Source: Agelaius tricolor (Eukaryota > Chordata > Aves > Passeriformes > Icteridae). Taken from it: a DNA stretch of 64,000 bases. A program made the translations under genes and the position numbers. Positions 53,309 through 64,000 of this stretch are shown in pieces. Every line of letters starts with the position of its first letter. Position 1 is the first letter of the stretch. The stretch is taken from contig JALJCS010000050.1 in assembly GCA_023055355.1 (NCBI GenBank), positions 1,302,001 to 1,366,000 on the forward strand, read 5' to 3'. Below the pieces are notes generated by a model, which ran no database searches, had not been told where the DNA came from, and saw only the letters and a list, made by a program, of their open reading frames with translations.

Positions 53309-53402
53309 GGGGCCATCGGCGGGGCCATCGGCGGGGCCATCGGCGGGGCCATCGGCGGGGCCATCGGCGGGGCCATCGGCACCATCGGGGCCATCGGCGG
53401 GG
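53309..53402. repeat. 12-bp minisatellite (GGGGCCATCGGC)n
   Basis: About seven to eight units upstream of SYCP1, with one variant ACCATC unit. Confidence 0.95.
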
Positions 53403-53560
53403 TTTGCTCGTCGCCCGTGGACGCCAGAGAGGTCTCGGGGCAGCCCGGGGGCCCGGGCGGGTTGGCGATGTCGCCGTGGTCGCCGGCCGGGGGCAGCACA
53501 GCGGGACTTTGGCCGTCGCGGGGAAGGCGGGAGAGGTCTGAGGGGAAGAGGGATCCCGCC

Positions 53561-54216
53561 TGTACAAGGAATAAATGGGGGAGCCCAGTCCTCCTATGGG
53601 AAAAATGCGTATTTTATGATTGGCTTTTCGCAAATATTCAAATGAATATTATATGTGTTATGTCAGAAAGTTATGCTGTATTAATTTTCTTAAGTACTGT
53701 GTTAAATCTAGTTTCAGGGTATAACGTAATGTCAAAATAGAAACTATGCTATGTGAGATACTTTTTTTTTAAAGAAAGGACTTGCAGCGAGATAGCAGCC
53801 ACAGGACACCTAAATCTTTCAGAGAAAGAGAATTTATTGCTTTCCTATCAGAGGAAACGAACTTCTTCCTGCCTGCTCAGCCCTGAAGATGCCATCAGGA
53901 TTCAGAGGAAGAAGTTGACACTGAACAGACTCCTTGGTTTGAATGGAATTTATGCACCATGTATGAGGTGTATGAATATGCAACAGGTTATTGTTTTTAA
54001 GGGCGAATCCTCTCTTAAAGTGTGTCTTTTTTCAGGCTTCTTTTGCCCAGAAAAAGGTACCCAGATGTCCATATTTCTTTGTTTGTATTGTCTCATATTG
54101 TCCTAATCCAAATTATCCAAGTTATTATTACTCTAATTATATTGCTCTTTTTCTAACTATTTTATTACTATGAAACTTTTAAAAATTCAAAAAACAAGTG
54201 ATTGGCGTTTTTCACA
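53561..54216 (+). mobile_element. LTR, plus orientation
   Basis: About 656 bp, matching a very common songbird LTR (recalled) with GCGTATTTTATGATTGGCTT, GAAACTATGCTATGT and CAACAGGTTATTGTTTTTAAG, ending GATTGGCGTTTTTCACA. The left boundary is approximate. Confidence 0.75.
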
Positions 54217-54290
54217 TCCTGTGACCCCGCGGTGTTCTAAATGGCTCCCCCAGAAACATCAGTACATGGGATGTTGTGTGTTGGGCACTG

Positions 54291-54471
54291 TGTGAAAAAC
54301 ACCAATCACTTGCTTTTAAACTTTTAAAATTTCAATAGTAAGTAAATTGTTATAAAAACAGTAATATAATTAAAGTAATAAAAATTTGGACAATTAGGAT
54401 TTAGGAGAATCCGAGACAATAAGAACAAAGAGTTACGGATGTCCAAGTACCTTTTTCTGGGCAAAAGCATT
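54291..54471 (-). mobile_element. Truncated LTR end, inverted copy
   Basis: Reverse complement of the right end of the LTR at 53561-54216 (TGTGAAAAACACCAATCACTT, then AAGTACCTTTTTCTGGGCAAAAG). Together they form an inverted repeat of about 180 bp with a 74-bp spacer (54217-54290). It ends exactly where the duplicated block 54472 begins. Confidence 0.85.
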
Positions 54472-54704
54472 GTGATGGTTGGTGGGCATGGAAAGCTGGC
54501 CTGGGCCCCTTGCTCAGGGCTGGTGTCAGTGCCCAGAGCCAGAGGGGATCCCTTGCTGGGGGCTGTGCCATGGCCACCTGCCCTGTGCCGCGCTGGCCGC
54601 TCAGGCACCAGGAACCAGCAGCCAAGGGCACTGCCAGGGCCAAAGGCCAGGTCAGCCAGACAGAAAGGGGCAGGGCTGGGCACTGTTTCCATGGCAACCG
54701 GCAC
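54472..54704. repeat. Duplicated block, copy 2 (partner 8199-8431)
   Basis: Nearly identical to 8199-8431. It continues to the right without the ERV found in copy 1. Confidence 0.93.
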
Positions 54705-55320
54705 TGGGGGGGACACCTGGGGCACCTGGCCTGGCAGTTGCCATGGAAAGCCCTGGCAGGCACTGAGGGCACAGCCCCTGGCACTGAGACACTGCTGGGC
54801 CGGGTGCTGAGCACAGCGCTGAGCACGCAGAGATGGTTTTGTTCTTGCTGAGCTGCAGCACAGCCAAGGCCTGTCCTGCCCCTCGTCCAGCCACGCTGGG
54901 GAGGGGCTGGGGCTGCGGGGGAGCTTGGCAGGGGACACAGCCAGGACAGGTGACCCCAGCTGACCCCGGGCACAGCCCAGAGCAGAGCACATCATGCTCA
55001 GGCTATGAAGGGGGGGAACAAGGAGGAAGGGGGGAATTTTGGAGGGAGGCTTTTTGCCTTCCCAGCTAACACTTAGGCAAGAGGGGGCCCTGTTTCACCA
55101 GTGGGCAGGGTCACTACCAAAGACACAGACACCAACTGAAGGAATTGTGGCATTTATATCATGCACAGCTGCAAAGAATTACAAAAGGATAAGCTCAGCA
55201 ATCCATCAGAACTCATCATTACATTTTGATGACTAACCCCTTGGTCAAACACTAGAGGTGTTTGTGGCAGACAAAGATTCTGGCTGACTATCAAGGTACA
55301 CCTTACAGACATCAGCAGTA
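54705..55320. other. GC-rich spacer, nothing recognised
   Basis: Includes a second GTTGCCATGG motif at about 54737. From 55080 it turns into a degraded ERV-like segment. Confidence 0.4.
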
Positions 55321-57415
55321 CTTCAGTGACACCGTTCTTCATTCTTTTTTCTCAATCTCCTTGGAGTTAGGAACAAGAATTCTGTTGTCCATGGAGCTGG
55401 CACCTTTTTAATTCCAGAATAATGCCCCCAGGCCCTTTGCTGTTCAGCTTTACCATGTTGTCTGGGGCTAACAAGGCTTGGGGGGCCCTTTCCCCTCTGG
55501 CTGGAAGGGGCCGGGTCCCAGTCCCTGAGGGGCACCCAGGCTCCTGGATGCAATTCCTGTGCAAGTCCCTCAGTGTCACAGCAGCCTTCCCATGGAGCCC
55601 CGTGGATCAGAGCATTTGCCAAAGGGGCCCTTGGGGCAAACAGGGAGATTTGGTCTGGCAGCATGTGTAAAACAATATCCTGTCAGATCTACCTGTTCTC
55701 ACACACAATCCTTGGCTGCAGGGACACATTCCCATTGTTCCTGCCCAGGTTTCAGGACTCCGAGTTGTCTTTCCCAGGAGCTGCTCCTTCAGCTGCCTCG
55801 GGAGGGCCATTTGGCCTCCGGACCCACACTCTGGCTCCATTATCAGGACTGCTGCATCCAAACCCTTTATCTCCACAAACGGTGGTGATTGGAGCTGGAG
55901 CTCCTTTTTTCACAATTGTTCTCAAAATTGCAATATCAATAATTGTGCTACCCTGTCACGGGGTTGAATAATCCAATCCTGGTCACTATTGTTTCACAGA
56001 ATTACTGTAATTTCTCCTGGATATTCTGCATCAATTCCTCCTGCCATGACACGAACACTTTGCAAGGCCAAGCTCCAAGGGAGCAGTTACCAAAACAAAG
56101 TGTCCTGGAGGAATCTGAATTCCTGTTTCAGTACTGATAGCTCTCATTTGCTTTGAATTCATCCTCATTAATTCCAATGCATGAAGGCCCAGCCCTGCAG
56201 CCTCTGGGCTGGCCCTGCCAGGGGCCATCACAGCCAGAACAATTTCCCAGGCAGTCCAAGTCTCACTGCCCATGGTTGGATTTGCAAATTGGGGGCAGCC
56301 GTGCACAGCCAGGGGGTTTCCATTTCCCCCGCGGGCCATTGTTCAGGGCATGGAGCACATCTGGGAGATGGGTTCTCCATGGGCAAAGGTTCCCATCTCC
56401 TCATTTTTTCAACTGCTCTTTTAACAACCCCTTCACCCGTTCAACCAATCCTGCAGCTTGTGCATAGTCTGGGACATGAAAAACCCTGCAGGCTTCATCC
56501 CTGTATTTTTCACAGCAACAGACAAAGCCCTCTGCATCACAGTATCACCAAACCCTGGGAAAATAGCCAACTTCCTCCCTTCCTCCTTTTTACATTGTAT
56601 ACAATCTCACAAAGTTGACCACTGACAGTAGGGCCCTGGCCAATCCTGTTCTGTAGGGTATTTAGAGTTACATCCCTGAGCAGCCAAAGCTACCAAATTA
56701 CTATTGTCAGCACTATTTCACATTATTATTATTTCATATGTAGATATACATATTAATATACATATAGACAGATAGATACAGACATATATATACAATGTAT
56801 ATATATATATAAATGTACAAATATATATATATATTGAGGTCTTATTATACAATAAATACATATAGTTATTTAGTATATTGATATTTCACTGGCACAAATA
56901 CAGCTGAGCTCAAGATTAAAACCTTCTTCTCTTGCTCCATGTGGGAGCATTCCAACAATAATTGTTCCTTCTAAAGGTGCTGTTTCCAATGGACTCTTAA
57001 CAAATTCATCTTTGTCTGCCCAAACCCACAAGTCCTTTTCCTTTTCCATGTGCAGTTTTTGGATGCATTTGAAGACATCCAGGGCTGCAGCTTCTTTTAC
57101 CCGACTGCCCCACTGCTCCCACGGGGCTCCCACCTCAGCCCACTCCAGAGCCAGGGAACTCCAGGGAAGGGCTTCCCATCTGGGAATTTCTGATGGCACT
57201 GATGCCTCACATTGACATTGAACAAGTGACATTTGGTTGGGATCTGGCCAGACTGGGCCAGTTTGGTTTGACCAGTGGCCAAAGTCAGCACCAAAGAAAC
57301 AGACTCCAGCTGAAGGAATCAGTGTCATTTCCTGCAGTTCAGAGCAGCAAAGAATCACAAAAGGAGCAGCTCAGCAATGCACCCAATCATCCCCACCAAA
57401 GATTGCCTGCAGTGA
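55080..57415 (-). mobile_element. Degraded ERV with dUTPase-like fragment
   Basis: The minus strand at 56339-55900 resembles a dUTPase ([29 protein letters not shown]), broken by stops. The frame 55323-55664 has HPGAWVPLRDW and HYSGIKKVPAPW, like an integrase C-terminal domain. Related segments GVCVFG and [12 protein letters not shown] at 55090-55210 and 57260-57330 suggest an internal duplication. Lineage unclear; all frames are disrupted. Confidence 0.5.
56735..56870. repeat. (AT)n-rich microsatellite
   Basis: Alternating ATAT/ACAT/AGAT runs with little else. Confidence 0.9.
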
Positions 57416-57944
57416 TTAGGAAAGATGCAGCAGCATTTCCCCTCAGCCTTTGCCATCCCCCAGATGCACACAGCAGCTGGGGAAGCTGTCACAGCCAAGG
57501 GCTGCAGAGCCACTCCTGGGCACTGGCAATTCCTGCAGGTGCCTCCAGCCCCAGCTGAGGCTCCAAGCCCGCTGGGAGAGGGCCCAGCTCTGACAGTGCT
57601 GCATGAACAAACTGACAGCACTGCTCGTGTGCCAACATCTGCTTTCATCCTCCTCTTGGCTCCCTCCCAGAGCCTGGCCAGGCCTCAAGGAGGAGCCAAG
57701 GCAGCTGACTTTGATCCTTCAGCCCCACACAAGGCCAGATGTCAGATTTCATGGCCTTCTCTGGCTTCTAAATACACAAAGGTCCATCCATGTTTCACTA
57801 AGGAGTGGCTACATCTATCACAGTGCTAATGACCATGCATATCTCATCAGGGAGCAGATACAAAGGTAACCTTTGCTTGGAAGGTTCCTCCAGAGGCCAC
57901 CTTGGGCTCAGGGCCTGCTGTCCAGGCCTCACTCAGGGCTGCTG
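57416..57944. other. Intergenic, nothing recognised
   Basis: No supported feature. Confidence 0.4.
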
Positions 57945-58068
57945 TGCAGGCCTTGGCACTTCAGGGACGTGCTTTAGTGCTGGGCTTGGCACTGCTGGCT
58001 GAGCGGCTGCACTGGGTGAGCTCAGAGGGCTTTTCCAACAGAAAGGATTCTGTGATTCCATGATGATA
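57945..58068 (+). mobile_element. CR1 LINE 3' end
   Basis: GGACGTGCTTTAGTGCTGGG, GGGCTTTTCCAACAG and terminal GATTCTGTGATTCCATGAT, the CR1 tail. Confidence 0.85.
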
Positions 58069-58728
58069 TCCGCTGCATTCAGCTGGGGCTATTTTAGCAG
58101 CATTACTTTGCTCCAGAAGTTCCCTCTTGCCCAGCTCCTGTGGCCTGAGGCTTCAGCTCCTTCAGCTCCTGGTGCTGAGCTGCTCATGCTGAACAAGACC
58201 ACTCGGAGAGACGAATCCAGTCCATCCAATTCCTTCTGGGACACGCAGAGGGGAGGCTGTGCAAACAGGAGCATTGTTTGCTGTGGCCTCCTCTCTGCCC
58301 TTCACGCCTTCCAGCGCTTTGAAGCAGCCAAGAGCTTTCTCCAAGAGTGCAATGGAGCAGCTGTTCCTGCTTGCGGGCCTGGCTCTTCCCAGTCTCTGCC
58401 CTTGCCTGCTTCTGTCCCTCTTGCTGTGCCCTCTGTTCCCCCAGGGCTGGCTGGCTGCTGCCCAGGACTGTGGCACTGGCACAGATCCAGTGCTCCAGAG
58501 CCTCCTTTCTGTGCCCCTGGAGCTGCCTGGGCACAGCAGCCTTTTCCATCTGGAAGCTCCCCATGGACAGGGAGTGCCCAGCTCCGTTCCTTGCACAGCC
58601 TCCAGGAGCCCAGGGCTGCCATCTCAAGTCCCTGCTGGCTCTGGGGACTCCCAGGTGCCTCAGGCTGCTGTGACACCACTGCACACGGGAGGGAACAGGG
58701 GCAGGGGCTGTGCTGAAAGTCAGCTCCA

Positions 58729-58781
<53 letters not shown>

Positions 58782-59958
58782 GGGGTCATTTGTGCAGCCC
58801 TGGCCCAGAGTCAGGGATCAGATGCTGCCAGTCTCTTCCAGCCCTGGCTGCTCAGAGGTTGGGCCTTGGAGCCTCAGGTGGCCAAAGGCAGCTGCTGCTG
58901 GCCCCTCTGTGTGTGCCCGTGTTCAGCAGTGCTGCTCCATCAGTCTGTGCCCAGCAACGGGGAAAAGCCTCAGCCCTGCAGGGCCAGGAGCTGCCGGGCT
59001 CTGCCTGAGCAGCTCAGCCAGCAGCAAGGGAGCTGCTCCACACAGGAACCAGGAGCAAAGGACACTCCTTTTGTAGGACATGTTTTCTATTTAAAGGAAA
59101 AAAAGGCAAAAGAAAAAAAACTATATAAAATGTGAAAGATGAAAACAAAACCCAAGTGTTAGTGAAAAACTTCTGAAACTTTGCAATAAGAGGTAAATGA
59201 TCTTTTTTAAAAGGGAACTCAGTTATTTACATTGTAAATGTGCTGATGGCGTGGATCTTACTGACGCCAGCAGCCTTTTAAAAGATTTTGGGCTTTGTTT
59301 CCAACATTGCCATTTGAAATTGTGCTCAAAGCAAGAGGAAATTGCTTTGTGCCCTTCCCGCTCCAAGCAGGACTGGGAATGGAAACTCTGTCAAAGCCCA
59401 AATCCTTGAGAAGATGCCCTTCCTTCTCAGCCTGGGAAGGAGCTGCACATTCCCTTTGAAACTGTCAGGGATTTCTTAGAGACACAAAGTCCCACTTAGG
59501 GCTTTTTGCTCTGGTTGGGCAGTGCAGAAGGGCAATTCTCCATCCATCAGCTCCAGACTGCACTGCCTCAGGAACACAGCCCACTCGCCAGCTTTGGCCC
59601 ACTCAGGCACTTCTAGAGGAGGAAGAAAGTGCAATTGCACAATTCCAGGCAATCAAGAAGGAAGAATGGGACAGACAAACACCCTGTGCAGATCCAGGCG
59701 TTCAGCTGGGACTGTGGAGGGTTTGGGTTCTTGCCAATTGGATGTGTGTCCCCAGCTGCAATCTCTGGGCCTGCAGCAGAGTCTCACTCAGCTGCCAAAG
59801 CAGAAAGCTCAGCCGCTGTGCTCGCAAGGGGCTCGTCTGATGCAAAGCTGTCAGAGCAATGGGAGGGCAGAGCCAGCCCAGCTGGGCCCAGGGCTGAGCC
59901 CAGCAGAGCCCTGGCAGAGCCCAGAGCAGCCTCAGCAGCCGCAGAGCCCGGCTGCAAG
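58069..59958. other. Flank between CR1 tail and duplication copy 2
   Basis: GC-rich at first with chance frames across a CTG run, then AT-rich (59080-59220). No gene recognised. Confidence 0.4.
58730..58780. repeat. (CTG)17 microsatellite
   Basis: Seventeen pure CTG units; opposite-strand frames read poly-Gln, others poly-Leu or poly-Cys. Confidence 0.98.
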
Positions 59959-60933
59959 GAGAGAAAGCAGAAAGTGCCCCTCAGCTGAGGGCTCCTGTGC
60001 CCTTGTGCCAAGGCCTGCGGTGCCCAGGCCATGCTGGCTGTGCCCAGAGCTGTGCCCAGAGCTGCCCATCCCTGCTGCCTTTGGCAGCAGAGCAGGAGGG
60101 CAGGACATGTGCCCAGCCTGCAGCCAGCCACGGCACATCCAGCCCTCAGCAGCTGCCCAGAGCAGGATGCTCCTGTGCTCGCTGCCATCTCCCAAAAGCT
60201 CTGATCCCACCCTGCCAAGCACACAGGGACCCACCTCACGCCAGCCACGGCTGCAAGAAAAGCTGCTCCCAAACCACGTCCTCAGCCTTCTCCAAGGCCA
60301 CCGCCCATCCACGCCACAGCTGCTCCCAAGCACTTCCCCATCCACACTGGACCACCTGGAACGCTTCCTCTGGAAAAACAAACAACATATTCTTGAAAAG
60401 AGATTACAGACAAAAAGGGAAAACAAGAAAAACGGGAAAAAATCTTATCCCTGTCAGGGCCTTGAGGAAGGCCCAACTCCTACATGGTAGGGAAAAACCC
60501 ACCCACGGGTGAGGGAAGCCCACACTTTCTCCCTTCCCCCCTGCACTGCCCCCCAAAATCACGGTGATCCCAAAGCAAACAAGGGCAGTGCAGCAGCCCA
60601 GCCCTTCCTTGCCTGCAGAGCAAAGCAGCCCCTGCACAGCTTCTGGAGTCCCACCTCTGCTCCCACCATGGGGCTTTGTTTGTGTCGGGCTGGCTGCCCC
60701 AGCCCCAGCCCCAGCCCCAGCCCAGGCCACGGTGGCTGCTGGGGGCTGTTGGCAGGGCCAGGAGCCCACTCCCATTTCATACCCAGCCCAGCCCATGCCC
60801 CAGCCCTGCCAAAAGCAGCTGGGCAGCGACTGAAGAATGAGTTGCATCTGCCCCAGCAGAGGGGGAACCTTTGCTTCCCAGCCAGGCTGGGCCATGCCCA
60901 AATCTGGCAGCATTTCCCCAGGTGGGGACTCAC

Positions 60934-61050
60934 CTGCAAATTCCCTGTGGAGTTTGGCTTTGAAGAAAGTGCCAGAATCAAAGTCCATCACCTTCAGCCT
61001 CCAGTGGCCAGGCTGAGGAAGAGCTTCTCATCCTTGATGTCATCCTGGCT
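60934..61050 (-). pseudogene. Decayed PIM-like kinase exon 3, 3' part (copy 2)
   Basis: Counterpart of 970-1085 with the same DFD change, MDFDSGTFF and EFAG ending, so it decayed before the segment duplicated. Confidence 0.6.
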
Positions 61051-61055
61051 GTCTC

Positions 61056-61079
61056 CAGCAGCAGCAGCAGCAGCAGCAG
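61056..61079. repeat. (CAG)8 microsatellite
   Basis: Same site as 1092-1133 but eight units against fourteen. Confidence 0.97.
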
Positions 61080-61397
61080 CATCCCCACCCGGTACAGCTT
61101 CTCCAGGGGCTCCTTCTCCTTCCCTGGGGGGAGACCAGGCTCTCAGGGCTCTGCCCAGGGCCCCAGCTGTCAGGGAACCAGCACAAACAAAACCAGCTTG
61201 GATGGCGGCCACCAGTGCTGGGCAGAGCAGCTCAGCTGCAGCACAAGGGCTGAGTGTGCCCATCCCATGACCCTGTGCAGTGACACAGGCAGCACAAAAA
61301 GGTCTGGGTTCCTTTGCTTCTGATTGCCAAGGCATGTGTGGAGCTGCAACTTACCAGGGCCCTGGATCAAAGTGTGCCTGTGGCTCTCTCCCTTCTT

Positions 61398-63895
61398 CTA
61401 CGGCCGAGGAATATCCTGCACCCAAGGATCACAGAACAGGTCTTCTAATGTGGGTCTTTCCAAGGAGTTCACAGATAAACACCACCTGATCAGATCTTTG
61501 CACTCTGGGCAGAGAAAGCAGAAACTGCCGGTCAGCCAGAGAAGGCTCCTGTTGGCTTTGCCCCACTATTCCCATGCCCAGGCCTTGCTGCATGCGCTCA
61601 GGGCTGGGCCTAAACTTTCCCATCCATTCCCTGTTTTGGAGGAGAGCAGGACATGTGCCACCTCCTCAGCAGCTGCCAGAGCGGGATGCTCACGAGCCCG
61701 CTGCTGGCTCCCAGCACTGGGATTCCCCCCGTGCCCAGAGAAGAGGATCCACCTTGAGAGAGCCCTTGTGGCAGCGGGAGCTGGCCCCAGCTGAGGTTCC
61801 GGCCCCTCCTGAAAGGGTGCTCCCCGCAGACCATCTGGTGCAGCAGGATGCCCAGGGACCAGATCGTTGCTGCCTCGCCATGGTACCAGCCAAAGTGGGT
61901 CCATTCCGGGGGGCTGTAGGACAGTGTTCCTATGGAATACAGATGGAGTTCAGCAGGGGGATGCTGCTGCTCCCAGAGCCTGGCCCCACCATCCCTGGGC
62001 CTGCGGGGGCTGCATCAGTGGCACACAGGGTGACCACTGCCCTCTCGCCAGCACCTGGGACTTGTGCACAAACTAAGGCGTGGAAAAGAAGCCACTGGTG
62101 TCAGAAGAGGGCAGAGGAAGCCCTGGCTAAGCCTGACCATGACAAGCAAAGGAAAAACCCTCCTTGTGCTGGGGAAAACATGCCCTTATCCTCCCTGTCT
62201 GCATTGCCCCAAAAATATTAGGAAGCAAAGGCAAACAGGGAGAGTTGAGCAGTGCAAGCCCTTCCTCTTGCCTGCACACCAAACTGGCTGGGGCACAGGT
62301 TCCGCCCCCCTCTCTGCTACCCCCACCCACGGGGGTTTTGGTCGGGCTGGCTGCCCCAGCCCAGCCCCAGTCCTGGGCAGAGTGGCTGGCAAAGGCTGCC
62401 AGCAGGGCTGGAAGATGGCTCCCCACCCAGCCCCGCTCTAAAGCAACTCAGCTGAAGACTCAGTCCCCTGACTGGCAGCAAAAGGGAGAATCCCCACTGC
62501 CACAGCCAGCTTGGGCTGGGAGATGTTGGCCATGAGATCCCAGGACCAGGAGTACACCCTTACGTGGGCTCACCTGCAAAGTGGGTGTAGGCTGTCTCTT
62601 GCAGGTAGGTGCCACAGCCAAAGTCAATCAGTTTGGCCTGCCCGGTGGCCAGGTCAAGCACGATGTTCTGAGGTTTGATGTCGCGGTGCAGGACCCCGCA
62701 GCTGGTGCAGTGCCACACGGCCTCCAGCACCTGGCGGAACAGCTCCCGCGCCACCTCCTCGGGCACGAACCGCCGTGCCCGAATGACACGATGCAGGTCC
62801 TGACACCGCTCTGGCCGCTCCAGCACCATCACGATGTCGTTGGGGAGCTCGAACCACTCCAGGAGCTGCACCACGCCGGGGAAGCCAGTGGACACCTTGG
62901 CCTGCAGCACGATCTCCAGCGGGGCCCTGCTGCCGTCGGGCTGCGGGAGGAGCACGATGCCCTCAGTGGGGCCGATGCCGTGCCAGGCCTGGGGAAGCCC
63001 TGAGCCAGCCCGGGATGCTCTGCGCCCTGCGCTGGACCCACGCCCGCTCCCCCTCGAGGCGTCCTGGCGGCTTCCACCGTGCCGGGCCTCGGCTCATCCC
63101 CGCCCGGCAGCCCCGGCTGCTGCCGCTGGCCCCGCTCACTCACCAGCTCGCCCCAGTGCCGGACGCGGTTCCGTGGCACCCTCTTGATGGCCACCTGCAA
63201 GCCAAGGACAGCAGCGGCCTCAGCTCGCCGCCCGCCCTGCCCAGCCCCATCCTCCTCCTCGTCCTCCTCCTCGTCCTCCTCCGTCCCCTCCTCCTGCGCC
63301 CGCCGCCGGCCCCGCCGCTCACCGGGGCGCCGTCCGAGAGCCGCGTGGCCGCGAAGACGCTGCCGAATCCTCCGCGCCCCAGCAGCGAACCCAGGCGGTA
63401 GCGCTCCTGCAGGGCCTCGTGCGCCGTCCCTGCGGGCGGGACGCGGCTGTCAGCGCTCGGCCCGGGGCCAGCAACGGCCCCCGAGCGCCCCTCAGCCGCC
63501 CCGGGCCGGCCATGCCCAGGCCTTCGCTCCTCGCAACGCGGCACGGGAGGCTCGGGGCCGGCGGCCGCGCTGCCGAGCGGCGGAGCTCGGGCCGGGGAAG
63601 CCGCAGCGGAGGCGGCGGCAGCGGCCGCGCCGCCTGTGTCCTCCGCGGGCCCCGGGAGGAGCCGGGGCCGGGGCCGGGGCCGGGCTCGGGGCTGGAGCCT
63701 GCCTCGGGGCCGGGGCCGGGCTCGGGCCAGGCGGAGGCAAAGGGCGGCAATGCCGCCCCCGCACACGGCACTGATGCCCGCCCAGCAGCGCCACCGCCAG
63801 TAGGGCCAGAGCCGGGCGGAGGCGAGACCGCGGCGGGACGGGCGGGGCCGGGCACGGGGCAGCCCCGCCCGGGGCCGGGGGCGGGCCGGGGGCAT
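61398..63895 (-). CDS. PIM-like serine/threonine kinase, copy 2
   Basis: Five coding exons on the minus strand: 63323-63895, 63144-63194, 62574-62940, 61753-61929 and 61398-61504, total 1275 nt (424 residues, two more than copy 1 in the Arg/Pro-rich extension). All kinase motifs are present: GRGGFGSVFA, VAIK, LERPERCQD hinge, HRDIKPQN, DFG, then HFAGTLSYSPPEW (Leu where copy 1 has Pro) and WSLGILL. Other differences from copy 1 fall mainly in the N-lobe of exon 3: VLQAKV for VLLAKV, EWFELPNDI for EWLELPNHI and CQDLHRVI for CQDLQRFI. The frame is open through every exon and splice sites are conserved, which argues for a functional recent paralogue. The upstream promoter is only partly inside the window. 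Confidence 0.85.
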
Positions 63896-64000
63896 GGCCC
63901 AGCCCGGCAGGGGGAGAGGGAGGCGGGGACACGAGAGGGAGGCGGGGAGAGGAGAGGGACGCCGGGCAAGGGACCCCGGGAGAAGGGTCCCCGACGGCGG

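Larger units (their letters stand above)
59959..64000. repeat. Segmental duplication, copy 2 (PIM unit)
   Basis: Direct near-identical copy of 1-4037; the window ends inside it. The left edge of homology cannot be set because copy 1 starts at the window edge. Confidence 0.95.

Noticed and set aside
58184..58789. Poly-Gln protein frame
   Set aside because: Produced by the CTG/CAG run; no conserved domain, splice or start evidence.
1..64000. tRNA, rRNA or other structural RNA genes
   Set aside because: No cloverleaf-type tRNA with A and B boxes nor rRNA segment was recognised by eye; a tRNAscan or Rfam run would be decisive.

Overview
This window looks like a repeat-rich piece of a songbird (passerine) genome. 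The basis is multi-exon genes with GT/AG introns, CR1 LINE fragments, many avian-type endogenous retrovirus (ERV) LTRs, avian PIM-like kinases and a MROH-type HEAT-repeat fragment. A SYCP1 5' end next to PIM genes would fit a small avian autosome such as the chicken chromosome 26 equivalent; that placement is inference.

Layout: bases 1-4037 and 59959-64000 are two direct copies of one segment. Each carries an apparently intact five-exon PIM-like Ser/Thr kinase gene on the minus strand (422 and 424 codons) plus a decayed PIM exon. From 4.9 to 9.96 kb lie a minisatellite-bearing LTR cut by a younger solo LTR, a CR1 fragment, a GC-rich stretch with repeated CCATGGCAAC motifs, and an LTR-env fragment of a class II ERV. 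From 10.1 to 11.7 kb are five exons of a MROH-like gene. From 13.0 to 21.7 kb is a degraded gammaretrovirus-like ERV (minus strand), split by a nested solo LTR with a clean 6-bp target duplication. From 21.9 to 34 kb there are minisatellites, solo LTRs and an LTR with a tRNA-Pro-like primer site.

From 28.4 to 38.4 kb lie two copies of a small, unrecognised secreted-peptide gene. The copy at 35.3-37.1 kb is complete (four coding exons, 70 residues, signal peptide, RQKR site). The copy at 28.4 kb has lost its first three exons. From 38.9 to 42.4 kb is a second ERV with a damaged polymerase and an env. From 42.7 to 48.9 kb is the best-preserved ERV: two 413-bp LTRs, primer site, gag with two frameshifts, dUTPase-protease, and a pol frame that runs in frame into an env transmembrane domain because integrase and most of env have been deleted. 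It lies against a CR1 LINE that contains a long CCTT microsatellite.

From 51.2 to 53.1 kb are the first coding exon and one further exon of SYCP1 (synaptonemal complex protein 1, minus strand), with no further exons seen. The rest, to 59.9 kb, holds an LTR palindrome, a degraded ERV with a dUTPase-like fragment, a CR1 tail and a CTG repeat. All ERV genes here are described as found, with their breaks. Homology statements come from reading the translations, with no database search.
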